Below are positions 1-8,175 of a stretch of DNA of 64,000 nt, piece after piece. The DNA comes from Hymenobacter sp. BRD128 (GTDB taxonomy: Bacteria; Bacteroidota; Bacteroidia; Cytophagales; Hymenobacteraceae). Made by a program: the position numbers and the translations under genes. The stretch covers positions 1,488,001-1,552,000 of the forward strand of contig NZ_CP053908.1 in assembly GCF_013256625.1 (NCBI RefSeq). Direction: 5' to 3'. Numbering within the stretch: the stretch's first letter is position 1; each line of letters begins with the position of its first letter. The notes under the pieces are model-generated. The model was not told the origin of the DNA, ran no database searches, and worked only from the letters and a program-made list of their open reading frames with translations.

Positions 1-3000
1 ATGGACGATATGACCGAGCACGCCGCCACGCGCCTCATGTCGTCGGCCCTGTTCGGGCAGTTTATCATCCTCATCGTGTACTTCCCCATCCTGTCGCTCA
101 CCGGTATTGAGGGCAAGATGTTCCGGCCGATGGCCCTTACCGTGAGCTTTGCCATTATCGGGGCCATGCTGATGTGCCTCACCTTCGTGCCCGCCGCCAC
201 GGCCTGGGCCCTGAAGAAAGATATCAAAGAGGAAGGCACGCTGGCTTACCGCATTATGAGGTTTCTGCACCGGGGCTACGACCCCATCATCCGGGCGGCG
301 CTGGGGGCGCGCTGGCTGGTGGCGGGCGCGGCGGTGGGGCTGCTGGTGCTGGCGGGCTTCATTTTTTCGCGCATGGGCGGCGAGTTTATTCCGCAGCTCG
401 ATGAGGGCGACATTGCCCTGAACGTGACGCTGGCCCCCGGCTCCTCGCTGAGCCAGACCATCGCCACCAACAGCCGCGTGCAGCAGATTCTGCTTCAGAA
501 ATTTCCTGAAATTGAGCAGATTGTGGGCAAGAGCGGCACCTCCGAGATTCCGACCGACCCGATGTCGCTGGAAGACAGCGACGAGATGGTGATTCTCAAG
601 GACCGCAAGGAGTGGACCTCGGCCAGCTCGCGCGAGGAGCTGGCCAACAAGATGCAGGCGGCGCTGGCCGGCATTCCGGGCGTCACGATGGAGTTTCAGC
701 AGCCCATCCAGATGCGCTTCAACGAGTTGATTTCGGGCGTGAAATCGGACGTGAGCATTAAGATTTTTGGCGACGACCTGGCCGTGCTCTTCGAGAAAGC
801 CAACGATGCGGCCGACCTCATCCGGCCGCTGCAAGGCGTGGGCGACCTCAAGGTGGAGCAGATAGCCGCCCTGCCGCAGATGCGCGTGAGCTACAACCGC
901 CAGAAGCTGGCGCAGTACGGCCTGAAAGTAAGCGATTTGAACAATCTGCTGCGCTCGTCCTTCGCCGGCGACGTGGCCGGGCAGGTGTACGAAGGCGAGC
1001 GTCGCTACGACCTGGTGGTGCGCCTCGACAGCGCTCACCGCCAGGGGCTGGCTAACCTCCAGGATTTGTACGTGGACACGCCCGGCGGCCAGAAAATCCC
1101 CCTCGACGAAGTGGCCCAGGTGAGCTACCACAACGCGCCCATCCAGATTTCGCGGGATGATGCCCGCCGCCGCATCAACATCGGCATCAACGTGCGGGGC
1201 CGCGATGTGCAGAGCCTGGTCGAGGAGATTCAGCAAAAGCTGAACACCGGCCTCAAGCTGCCGCCCGGCTACACCTTGCAGTACGGCGGCCAGTTTGAAA
1301 ACCTGGTGCAGGCCAAAAAGCGCCTGTCGATAGCCGTGCCGGTGTCGCTGACGCTGATTTTCATGCTGCTCTACCTCTCATTCCGGTCGGTGAAGCAGGC
1401 GCTGCTCATTTTTACGGGCGTGCCGCTGGCCACCATCGGCGGCATTGTGGCGCTGTGGCTGCGCGGCATGCCGTTTAGTATTTCAGCGGGCGTGGGCTTC
1501 ATTGCGCTGTTTGGCGTGGCCGTGCTCAATGGAATTGTGCTGCTGGCTAGCCTCAACGAGCTAGCTGCCGAAGGCGTGAAGAGCGTGCGCGAGCGCGTGC
1601 TGCGCGCCACCGAGGAGCGTTTCCGGCCGGTTATTCTCACGGCCAGCGTGGCGTCGCTGGGCTTCCTGCCGATGGCGCTCAGTACTTCGGCCGGCGCCGA
1701 GGTGCAGAAGCCGCTGGCTACGGTCGTTATCGGCGGGTTGATTTCGGCTACTTTGCTCACCCTCATTGTGTTGCCGGTGCTCTATTCCTTCTTTACGAAA
1801 GACGGCGAGCCCAACCCCGAAGAAGCCGCCGAGGCCGAAGAAAAAGCCAAGCACGCCGCCGAAGTAGGCGAGGCCCCACCCGCTGAAGATGGCAAGGCCA
1901 ACGGAAACCAGGATAAAAACCCGGCGCCCCAGCCGGCTCCGGTCGTGGCTAGCCTCGTGCTGCTGCTCGGGTTGCTGGGAGCGGCATCCGGTGCGCACGC
2001 GCAGAACACGTTCGGCTCGACGGCCGGCCAGCCGCTGAATCTGAACCAGGCCCTGCAAACGGCGGGCGTGCAAAACCAGTCGCTGCAAACCTCCAGCCTG
2101 CAAGTGCAGCAGCAGCGGGCGCTTATCCGCACCGGCATTGAGCCACCGCGCACGACAGTCGATTCTCAATTTGGGCAGGTGTCGAGCAACCTGATTGACC
2201 ACACCTTCAACGTTATTCAGCAAACGGCTTTTCCGGGTGTGTACCTGGCCCAGCGCCAACTCCTGCAAAGCCAGAGCGTAACGGCCGAGCAGCAGGCCCG
2301 CCTCAATCAGCGCACCCTGGCCGGTACCATCCGCACCAGTTTCTACAGTCTGCTCGTGACGTACCGCCGGGTGGCGCTGCTGCGCCGGCAAGACAGCCTC
2401 TACCGGCGCGCCGCCCGCGCCGCTCGCATCCGCTACCAGGTGGGTGAAACCAACCGCCTGGAGCAGGTAGCCGCCGAGGCCCGCGCCAGTGAGCTCGAAA
2501 ACCGCCTGCTCACCACGCTTTCCGACCTCGATGTGCAGCGCGCCCAGCTCGGGCAGCTGCTGGGCCAGGCCGGGCCGGCCGCCATCGACACCACTGCGGC
2601 GCTGGTGGCCCCGCTCACCCCCGCCGACACGGCCGCCCTCTCGCCCGAGAGCAACCCCACGCTCGGCCTGCTGCGCCAGCAGGTGGCCGTGAGCGAGCAG
2701 CAAACCAAGGTAGAGCGCCTGCGCCGCCTGCCCGACCTGCGCGCCGGCTATTTCCAGCAAAGCATCCGGCCCGAGTTTCGAGCGCTGAATGTGGGGCAGC
2801 TGGGGCTGGCGTTTCCGCTGCTGGGCGGGGCGGGGCGGGCCAGGGTAGCCGCCGCCCGCATCGGCGAGCAGGTGGCGGCCGGTCAGCTGAGCTACGCCAC
2901 GGCCCAGCTCAGCACCCAGCTGCGCACCCTGCGCATGCAGCTGCGGCGGGCGCGGGCCTCGCTCGACTACTACGAGAAAACGGCCCTGCCCCAGGCCCGG

Positions 3001-3183
3001 CTCATTCTGGCCACGGCCGAAAAAAGCTTCCGGGCCGGCGATGTGGACTACGTGACCTACGTGGTGAATACCGACCCGGCCTGGCAAATCCTGAATAATT
3101 ACCTCGACCAGGCGCAGCGCTACAACGAAGTGGTGGTGAACATCGAAACCCTCGTCGGCACCGGTCCGACGGCCGCGCGCTAG
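1..3183 (+). CDS. Heavy-metal efflux RND pump fused to a TolC-like outer membrane factor (5' end outside window)
   Basis: This is a CusA/CzcA-type inner-membrane pump that drives metal cations out by proton exchange. The window opens inside the gene: RND pumps of this family are about 1040 residues, and the visible start falls in the middle of one, so the ATG at base 1 is not the true start. Residues about 1-125 hold the central membrane helices, 130-440 the second periplasmic porter domain, and 450-605 the last membrane helices. An acidic, Ala/Glu-rich linker follows (about 610-645). A hydrophobic stretch (about 646-663) then ends in Ala-His-Ala, like a signal peptide. Residues about 675-1055 are a TolC/CusC-like coiled-coil outer membrane factor. 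Such pump-OMF fusions are known in Bacteroidota. The adaptor gene follows 45 bp downstream. The metal cannot be read from the sequence. Confidence 0.9.
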   Translation: MDDMTEHAATRLMSSALFGQFIILIVYFPILSLTGIEGKMFRPMALTVSFAIIGAMLMCLTFVPAATAWALKKDIKEEGTLAYRIMRFLHRGYDPIIRAALGARWLVAGAAVGLLVLAGFIFSRMGGEFIPQLDEGDIALNVTLAPGSSLSQTIATNSRVQQILLQKFPEIEQIVGKSGTSEIPTDPMSLEDSDEMVILKDRKEWTSASSREELANKMQAALAGIPGVTMEFQQPIQMRFNELISGVKSDVSIKIFGDDLAVLFEKANDAADLIRPLQGVGDLKVEQIAALPQMRVSYNRQKLAQYGLKVSDLNNLLRSSFAGDVAGQVYEGERRYDLVVRLDSAHRQGLANLQDLYVDTPGGQKIPLDEVAQVSYHNAPIQISRDDARRRINIGINVRGRDVQSLVEEIQQKLNTGLKLPPGYTLQYGGQFENLVQAKKRLSIAVPVSLTLIFMLLYLSFRSVKQALLIFTGVPLATIGGIVALWLRGMPFSISAGVGFIALFGVAVLNGIVLLASLNELAAEGVKSVRERVLRATEERFRPVILTASVASLGFLPMALSTSAGAEVQKPLATVVIGGLISATLLTLIVLPVLYSFFTKDGEPNPEEAAEAEEKAKHAAEVGEAPPAEDGKANGNQDKNPAPQPAPVVASLVLLLGLLGAASGAHAQNTFGSTAGQPLNLNQALQTAGVQNQSLQTSSLQVQQQRALIRTGIEPPRTTVDSQFGQVSSNLIDHTFNVIQQTAFPGVYLAQRQLLQSQSVTAEQQARLNQRTLAGTIRTSFYSLLVTYRRVALLRRQDSLYRRAARAARIRYQVGETNRLEQVAAEARASELENRLLTTLSDLDVQRAQLGQLLGQAGPAAIDTTAALVAPLTPADTAALSPESNPTLGLLRQQVAVSEQQTKVERLRRLPDLRAGYFQQSIRPEFRALNVGQLGLAFPLLGGAGRARVAAARIGEQVAAGQLSYATAQLSTQLRTLRMQLRRARASLDYYEKTALPQARLILATAEKSFRAGDVDYVTYVVNTDPAWQILNNYLDQAQRYNEVVVNIETLVGTGPTAAR

Positions 3184-3228
3184 CCTATCCTTTCCGAAAA
3201 ACGAGCCCCGGCTCCCTTCCTCCTCGCA

Positions 3229-4437
3229 ATGTCAGTTGCCCTCAAATACTATACCCTAGCCACCAGCTTAGTCCTGCTCACCGCCTGCGGCAGCAAGCCC
3301 GACGCGGCGGCCAGCAAAGACGCGCCCGCCGGCAAAGACAAAGACGGCAAGCCCGCTGCCCCGGCCCCGCCCGCCAACCCCGACCAGGTAGAAGTCAGCG
3401 CTGCCCAACAGAAAGCGGCTGGTATTCAGCTCGGCAGCTTCGAGCGCCAGAATATGACCACCGAGGTGCAGGCCAACGGCTCGGTGGAAGTGCCGCCCCA
3501 AAACCGGGCGGCCATTACGGCCATCATGGGGGGCTACGTGCAGACGGTGAATGTGCTGCCCGGGCAGCACGTAGCGGCCGGCGCGGTCATCGCCACGCTG
3601 CGCTCGCCCGAGTACCTCACCATGCAGCAGCAGTACTTGCAGAGCAAAGCCAAAGTGCGCTTTCTGGCCGAAGACCTGGAGCGCCAACGCATTCTGGACG
3701 TGGAAGATGTGGGCGCCAAGCGCAAGCTGCAAATGGCCCGCGCCGACTACGCCACCGAGCAGGCCACGCTACGCACTACGGCCGCCCAGTTGCGGCTGCT
3801 GGGCATCTCGCTGGCTAGGCTCGACGCGGGCACCATCGCGAGCGCGGTGCCGCTCACCACGCCCATCGCCGGCTACGTGAAGTCGGTCAACATCAACCCC
3901 GGCGAATTCGTGAACCCTCAGGACCCGCTGGCCGAGGTGCTGAACCGCGACGACCTGCACCTGGAGCTCAAAGTGTTTGAGAAAGACGTGGCGTTGGTGA
4001 AGCCCGGGCAGAAAATCCTGTTCAAGGTGCAAAACTCGGGGCGCGATGAGGAGCTGACGGCCCGCGTTTTCCTGGTGGGCAAGGCCTTCGACGACAATGC
4101 CCGCACAGTGCGCGTGCACGCTCACCTCGAGCCCGAGCGCAGCGACCTGCTGCCCGGCCAGTTTGTGGCGGCCCGCATCCAGACGGCCGGCGCCCGCGTG
4201 CGCACGCTGCCGGAGGCGGCCCTCATTCAGGCCGGCGACCTGAGCTACATCTTTCAGCGGGTGGGCACCGACTCGGGGCGCACCGTTTTTCGGCGCGTGA
4301 AGGTGCGCGCCGGCCAGCCCCAGCACGGCGACGTGGCCGTGACTATACTCGACCCCCTGCGCGATACCACCCAGCTTGTGCGGCGCGGCGCCTACTTCCT
4401 CGATGCCGAGCTGCGCAAGGGGGCTGGCGGCGATTAA
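3229..4437 (+). CDS. RND efflux periplasmic adaptor subunit (CusB/CzcB family), lipoprotein
   Basis: This membrane-fusion protein bridges the RND pump and the outer membrane channel encoded just upstream. The start ATG gives a lipoprotein signal peptide with lipobox LLTAC at about residues 16-20, so the protein is probably anchored to a membrane by Cys20. A low-complexity Lys/Asp/Pro/Ala stretch (about 21-50) acts as tether. It is followed by a barrel-sandwich (biotinyl-lipoyl-like) half-motif around GGYVQTVNVLPGQHV, an alpha-helical hairpin (about 125-195), the second lipoyl half (TPIAGYVKSVNINPGEFV) and a beta-barrel domain. The length of 402 residues is normal. It lies 45 bp after the pump, so the two are very likely co-transcribed. 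No His/Met-rich metal-binding segment is visible, which leaves the substrate open. Confidence 0.9.
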   Translation: MSVALKYYTLATSLVLLTACGSKPDAAASKDAPAGKDKDGKPAAPAPPANPDQVEVSAAQQKAAGIQLGSFERQNMTTEVQANGSVEVPPQNRAAITAIMGGYVQTVNVLPGQHVAAGAVIATLRSPEYLTMQQQYLQSKAKVRFLAEDLERQRILDVEDVGAKRKLQMARADYATEQATLRTTAAQLRLLGISLARLDAGTIASAVPLTTPIAGYVKSVNINPGEFVNPQDPLAEVLNRDDLHLELKVFEKDVALVKPGQKILFKVQNSGRDEELTARVFLVGKAFDDNARTVRVHAHLEPERSDLLPGQFVAARIQTAGARVRTLPEAALIQAGDLSYIFQRVGTDSGRTVFRRVKVRAGQPQHGDVAVTILDPLRDTTQLVRRGAYFLDAELRKGAGGD

Positions 4438-4642
4438 CCGTTTTTAAAATTAGTAGCCTTATCCCTAAGCCAGCCGGTGGTCGCCTGCTTCGCGCTCTAC
4501 CGGACCCACTCGGTCAACGACAAACAGTACAGGGCGCTCGACCTGCGTGGCCGCCACCGCCAAAGCACTGGCTTCACCGCCAACGCGGTAAGCGCCGACT
4601 TTTCTTTCGTAATGCCGTAACTGATTGAAAAAATAAATTAGC

Positions 4643-5358
4643 ATGACTCCTGCCGTAAAACAAGCCCCCGCCGAAAAGCACCTCACCAGCTCGGCCGTAT
4701 TGCAAGACATCGTTATTGGCTTGTCCGATGGCCTCACCGTGCCCTTCGCGCTGGCGGCCGGCCTGAGCGGGTCCGTGCAGTCGTCGGGCCTGGTTATCAC
4801 GGCGGGGCTGGCCGAAATCGTGGCCGGCTCCATTGCCATGGGGCTAGGCGGCTACCTGGCCGGCCGCACCGAGGTAGACCACTACGCCGCCGAGCTGGCC
4901 CGCGAGCACGAAGAAGTGCGCACTGTGCCCGACGTAGAGCGCAAGGAAGTGCAAGAATTGCTGGTCGAGATGGGCCTCAGCGAGGCTACCGCCACCCAGG
5001 CCACCAACGAGCTGGTGAAAGACCCCGAGCAGTGGGTCAAGTTCATGATGAAGTACGAGCTGGGCCTCGAAGAGCCTGACCCCAAGCAGGCGTTCAAGAG
5101 CGCATTCACTATCGCGGCGGCCTACGCCGTGGGGGGCTCATCCCGCTCAGCGCCTATTTTTTAACCTCCACGCCGCACGAGGGGCTGCTGTGGTCGGGCG
5201 TTATCACGCTGGTGTGCCTGCTGGTATTTGGCTTCTTTAAAAGCCGCATGACGGGCCAGGCACCCGTGGCCGGCGCCTTCAAGATGGCTGCCACGGGCGC
5301 CGCCGCCGCCGCCGCCGCGTTTTATGTGGCGCGGCTGGTGCAGGGCCACGGCGTGTAA
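4643..5358 (+). pseudogene. VIT1/CCC1-family iron/manganese transporter, frameshifted
   Basis: VIT-family proteins move Fe2+ or Mn2+ across membranes. The N-terminal part carries the family's first helices (DIVIGLSDGLTVPFALAAGL, then a Gly/Ala-rich helix with EIVAGSIAMGLGGYLAGR) and the charged cytoplasmic region (about 70-150) rich in Glu, which binds metal in this family. The frame that starts at the ATG runs into a stop at 5164 soon after AYAVGG. One extra G in the G6 run at 5131-5136 restores the two last helices, ending at the TAA at 5356-5358. This is one of nine similar one-base lesions in the window, so the gene is probably intact in the organism. It lies 205 bp after the metal efflux pair, which fits a metal-homeostasis neighbourhood, although no operon is proven. 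Confidence 0.8.
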
Positions 5359-5413
5359 TAAGCTGGGGTATTGGCGGGCTAGCCCCACCAAGAGCGAACC
5401 CGGCAGCGCAATT

Positions 5414-5448
5414 AAAAACGGCCTTAGCATTTCGCTAAGGCCGTTTTT
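5414..5448. terminator. Bidirectional rho-independent terminator
   Basis: A perfect 15-bp stem (5414-5428 with 5434-5448) surrounds a 5-base loop. It has an A-run on one side and a T-run on the other, so it can stop transcription from both the VIT gene (+) and the ohrR-ohr operon (-), which converge here. Confidence 0.9.
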
Positions 5449-5477
5449 GGTTTAAGCCAGTGCGAGGCTAGCCCGCG

Positions 5478-5912
5478 CTAGGCGTGGGTCGTGGTAGTAA
5501 GGTTTACCTCGATATTGCCTTTGGTGGCGCGCGAGTAGGGGCAGATGCCGTGGGCGGCTTCGACCAGCGCTTCGGCTTGCTGCTGCTCCATGCCGGGCAG
5601 GTTCACGTGCAGGTCGGCCGAGATGCCGTAGCCGCCATCTTCGGCCTGGCCGAAGCCGATGAGCGCTTCCACGGTTACTTTTTCCAGCTTTAGCTTGGCC
5701 TGGCGGGCGGCTACGCCCAGCGCGCCTTCAAAGCAGGCGGCGTAGCCCGCGGCGAAAAGCTGCTCGGGGTTGGTAGCGCCGGCTTTGCCCGCGCCGCCCA
5801 TCTCTTTGGGCGTGCTTAGGTTGAGGTCGAGGGCGTTGTTGGCGGTGGTGACGTGGCCGTCGCGGCCACCCTGTACTTTGGCCTGGGCCGTAAATACTTT
5901 GTTGATTTTCAT
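5478..5912 (-). CDS. ohr: Organic hydroperoxide resistance protein, Ohr subfamily of OsmC
   Basis: Ohr is a cytoplasmic thiol peroxidase that reduces organic hydroperoxides with lipoylated proteins as electron donors. The 144-residue length is typical. The two catalytic cysteines are Cys60 (in YAACFEGAL) and Cys124 (in HGICPYSRA), and the partner arginine is in GGRDG near residue 17. The N-terminal motif starting at KVFTAQAKVQGGRDG is characteristic of Ohr and separates it from OsmC. The gene follows the MarR-family regulator with a 22-bp gap on the same strand, so the two should form one operon controlled by that regulator. Confidence is high because catalytic residues, length and context all agree. 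Confidence 0.95.
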   Translation of the reverse strand: MKINKVFTAQAKVQGGRDGHVTTANNALDLNLSTPKEMGGAGKAGATNPEQLFAAGYAACFEGALGVAARQAKLKLEKVTVEALIGFGQAEDGGYGISADLHVNLPGMEQQQAEALVEAAHGICPYSRATKGNIEVNLTTTTHA

Positions 5913-5934
5913 TGGGGGTAATAAAAACAGCTGC

Positions 5935-6390
5935 CTACGCGGTCAGCTGGGAAAGAAGTTGCGTAAGTTGAGTGCGCAGGGCCACCACTTCGGCCGGCGA
6001 TAAGGTCAGCTTAGCCAGCAGCTGCGTTGGTAGCTGGCTGGCCGGGGCTTGCAGGGCGCGGCCGGCCGGCCGCAGGGCAATGATAACCGAGCGCTCATCC
6101 TGCGGGTCGCGCCGGCGACTGAGCCACTGCCGCTGCTCCATGCGCTTGAGCAGGGGCGTGAGCGTGCCCGAATCGAGCAGTAGCTTTTTGCCTAGCTCTC
6201 TCACCGTCAGTTGCCTGTGCTCCCACAGTAGCAACAGCACGAGGTACTGCGGGTACGTGAGGCCGAGTGCCTGCAACAACGGTTGGTAGGCCTTGGTAAG
6301 CTGCCGCGATACCGCATAGAACGGGAAGCACAGCTGGTTTTCCAGCTTCAGCAGGTAGTCGGGTGCAGCAGAAACAGAAGTAGTTGCCAT
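5935..6390 (-). CDS. ohrR: OhrR, MarR-family organic peroxide sensor and repressor
   Basis: OhrR represses ohr until a single N-terminal cysteine is oxidised by organic hydroperoxide. The motif LENQLCFPFYAVSR places the sensing Cys at residue 21, matching Cys15 of Bacillus subtilis OhrR. A winged helix follows (about 45-115), with LTVRELGKKLLLDSGTLTPLLKRME as recognition helix and RRDPQDERSVIIALRPAGRA as wing. The length of 151 residues is usual. The start ATG at 6390 leaves a short tail before the conserved block. It is the first gene of the ohrR-ohr operon, and a palindrome 42 bp upstream is a candidate for autoregulation. No second, C-terminal cysteine is visible, so it looks like a one-Cys sensor. 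Confidence 0.93.
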   Translation of the reverse strand: MATTSVSAAPDYLLKLENQLCFPFYAVSRQLTKAYQPLLQALGLTYPQYLVLLLLWEHRQLTVRELGKKLLLDSGTLTPLLKRMEQRQWLSRRRDPQDERSVIIALRPAGRALQAPASQLPTQLLAKLTLSPAEVVALRTQLTQLLSQLTA

Positions 6391-6431
6391 GAGCGAGCAG
6401 CGAGCAAACCGGGCTTGGTTGGGTAATGTTT

Positions 6432-6445
6432 AATTGTGCACAATT
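6432..6445. promoter_or_regulatory. Candidate OhrR operator upstream of ohrR-ohr
   Basis: A perfect 14-bp palindrome, AATTGTGCACAATT, lies 42 bp upstream of the ohrR start. Known OhrR operators contain CAATT/AATTG half-sites, which are present here. It is the only obvious palindrome in this upstream region. Binding is inferred, not shown. Confidence 0.6.
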
Positions 6446-6701
6446 TATTGGCGAATTAGTTGCCGCTTTTCGCGCCGCGGCTGATTCGCCACCAGGTGCC
6501 TGGTGCGGCTGGTGCCGGGCACCTGGGTAGCTACGTTGATAAAGCAAACTGGGCAGTCACTGGCTTGAGCGCGGGATGGCGGCTAGAGACAGCCGGTGCC
6601 AGGAGTAGAAGCAGGGGGCAGACTCCCCGTCGGCCGAGTTGAAGAGGCACCAAGTAGCGGGGCTAGCCAGGGCTTAGGCTGAAGCCTGCTAAAAATTCAT
6701 C
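6446..6701. other. Non-coding stretch between ohrR and the barrel-protein gene
   Basis: This stretch lies upstream of ohrR and downstream of the minus-strand barrel gene. I see no convincing gene, RNA or terminator in it. Short open frames here show no family resemblance. Confidence 0.5.
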
Positions 6702-7937
6702 CTAAAACACGTCGCCCAGGTTGAAAAACACCCCCTGCGAACCTTGGATGCCGAAGGCATAGTCCACGGCCAGGTAGGAGCTGGATTTCTTGCTCAGACA
6801 CAGCCGGATGCCGGCGCCGCCGGCCGGGGCTAGCCGCCCGTAGCCGGAGTCGGGGTTGCGGGCCGACTGGCTGTTGGCGAATACTACGCCGCCCAGCACC
6901 CGCGAGTGGGTGAGATTGAAGCGGTATTCGGCCTCGCCATACACGAGGCTGGTGCCCCGGAAGCGACCCTGGATATAGCCCCGCCCGGTGACGCTGTAAG
7001 TATCCCAGCCCGTGGCGGGCAGGTCGAGGTAGGGCGCGGCCTGGCCCAGTGCAAAATCGCCATAAAGCCAGAAGGCCAGCACGTTGCCGCGCGGCCCGGC
7101 GTGGAAATAGCGCCGGGTGTCGAACTGGAAAAAGCGGTAATTGCCATCCGAGCCCAGGGCTTGCAGGTTGTTGCGCAGGGCTAGAAACAGGTAGCTTTCG
7201 CCGGCGGCGGGGCGCAGCTGGTTGTCGCGGGTATCGCGCAGCACCGACACTACCAGGCCCGACGAGGTGGAGTGCCCCGCCACGCCCGCCCGGTAGCCCG
7301 AGATAACGTAAATCTGCTGCCCCTCGCCGTTCACGCTCTCGATATTCCAGCGCGTATCCAGAAAATAACCGCCGCCCACGTACAGGTTGCCCTTCAGCCC
7401 GATGCGGTGATAATAGCTCTGGTGTATACGCAAGAAGTTGTAATTCATGCCAATAGCATCGTAGATACTAGCATTGCTACCCAGGCCGTAGGTTTGCTGT
7501 GGGTAATGCAGGAGGCGAAAATCAGTCAGCCAGAGACTATGGTTGTGGGATGTCCATAGCGGACCGTTCAAAGCCAGGATAATCTGCTGGTTCTGCGTAT
7601 AAGTGAGCGTGGTGGAGAGCACCGACAGGTTGGCATCGGCCCGCTCGAAGGTGTAGCTGGCCGTGAGCGTAGCCAGAAAGCGGGCCTCCAGGGTGTAGGC
7701 CACGGCGGGCAGCACCACCAGCGAGTGCGCTTTGGGCGGGCGGGCAGCGCGGGCCGAGTCGGCGGCGGCGCGGTGGCGGCGCGGCAGCACCGCGCGCACC
7801 AGGTCACCTAGGTCTTTCGTCGGATGAGGCAGCGAGTCGGAGCTAGCCGAAGCGGGCGCCTGAGCCTGAGCCTGAGCCTGGGCAGTAAGCGTAGTTAGCG
7901 CCAGCAGCGCCAGGATGCGTAGTCGTTTAGCAATCAT
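6702..7937 (-). CDS. BamA/TamA-like outer membrane beta-barrel protein
   Basis: This is a predicted outer membrane barrel of the Omp85 surface-antigen type. An N-terminal signal peptide (about 1-24) ends in an Ala-Gln repeat. Residues about 25-75 are a short proline/alanine-rich linker with no POTRA domains that I can see, and the rest (about 75-411) alternates amphipathic strands. Typical barrel features are RDTRDNQLRPAAGESY, where Omp85 proteins turn into the last strands, and a terminal Phe (GDVF), the signal for outer membrane insertion. At 411 residues without POTRA it is one of the short, barrel-only members whose substrate is unknown. The signal peptide is encoded by a 6-bp tandem repeat (about 7859-7884), which could change in length. 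It stands alone, with no operon partner nearby. Confidence 0.75.
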   Translation of the reverse strand: MIAKRLRILALLALTTLTAQAQAQAQAPASASSDSLPHPTKDLGDLVRAVLPRRHRAAADSARAARPPKAHSLVVLPAVAYTLEARFLATLTASYTFERADANLSVLSTTLTYTQNQQIILALNGPLWTSHNHSLWLTDFRLLHYPQQTYGLGSNASIYDAIGMNYNFLRIHQSYYHRIGLKGNLYVGGGYFLDTRWNIESVNGEGQQIYVISGYRAGVAGHSTSSGLVVSVLRDTRDNQLRPAAGESYLFLALRNNLQALGSDGNYRFFQFDTRRYFHAGPRGNVLAFWLYGDFALGQAAPYLDLPATGWDTYSVTGRGYIQGRFRGTSLVYGEAEYRFNLTHSRVLGGVVFANSQSARNPDSGYGRLAPAGGAGIRLCLSKKSSSYLAVDYAFGIQGSQGVFFNLGDVF

Positions 7938-8175
7938 TAGTTCTTAGTCCGCCTTCAAACCAGCAGACGCGGCTAATGATTTGATATTTTTCACATGGCT
8001 ATTAGCGCGGTTCCCAAGTCCGGGTGCCGCTTGGCTGGGGCGGGCGGCCGGATTTTGACTGCCCGCCCGCCCGCTGGAACAACGAGTGGCCCGAACAATG
8101 AGTGAACCGCCGGCCAAAAGCCGGCCGCCCGCCCTGTGCGTTGATTTAAAAAATAATATATTGTTTGGCAAGCTG

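Noticed and set aside
1561..3087. Long minus-strand open frame of about 500 codons opposite the pump/TolC gene
   Set aside because: GC-rich sequence leaves antisense frames open. The plus strand carries a clearly conserved protein, and the antisense product is low-complexity with no domain.
4480..4620. Open stretch on the plus strand between the adaptor and VIT genes, encoding a protein-like 46-residue run
   Set aside because: It has no start codon and no family resemblance. It may be a relic of a gene but cannot be supported.
5131..5136. Phase variation by slippage in the G6 run of the VIT gene
   Set aside because: Nine genes with unrelated functions show the same loss in runs as short as four, so a common base-calling error is simpler than regulated switching.
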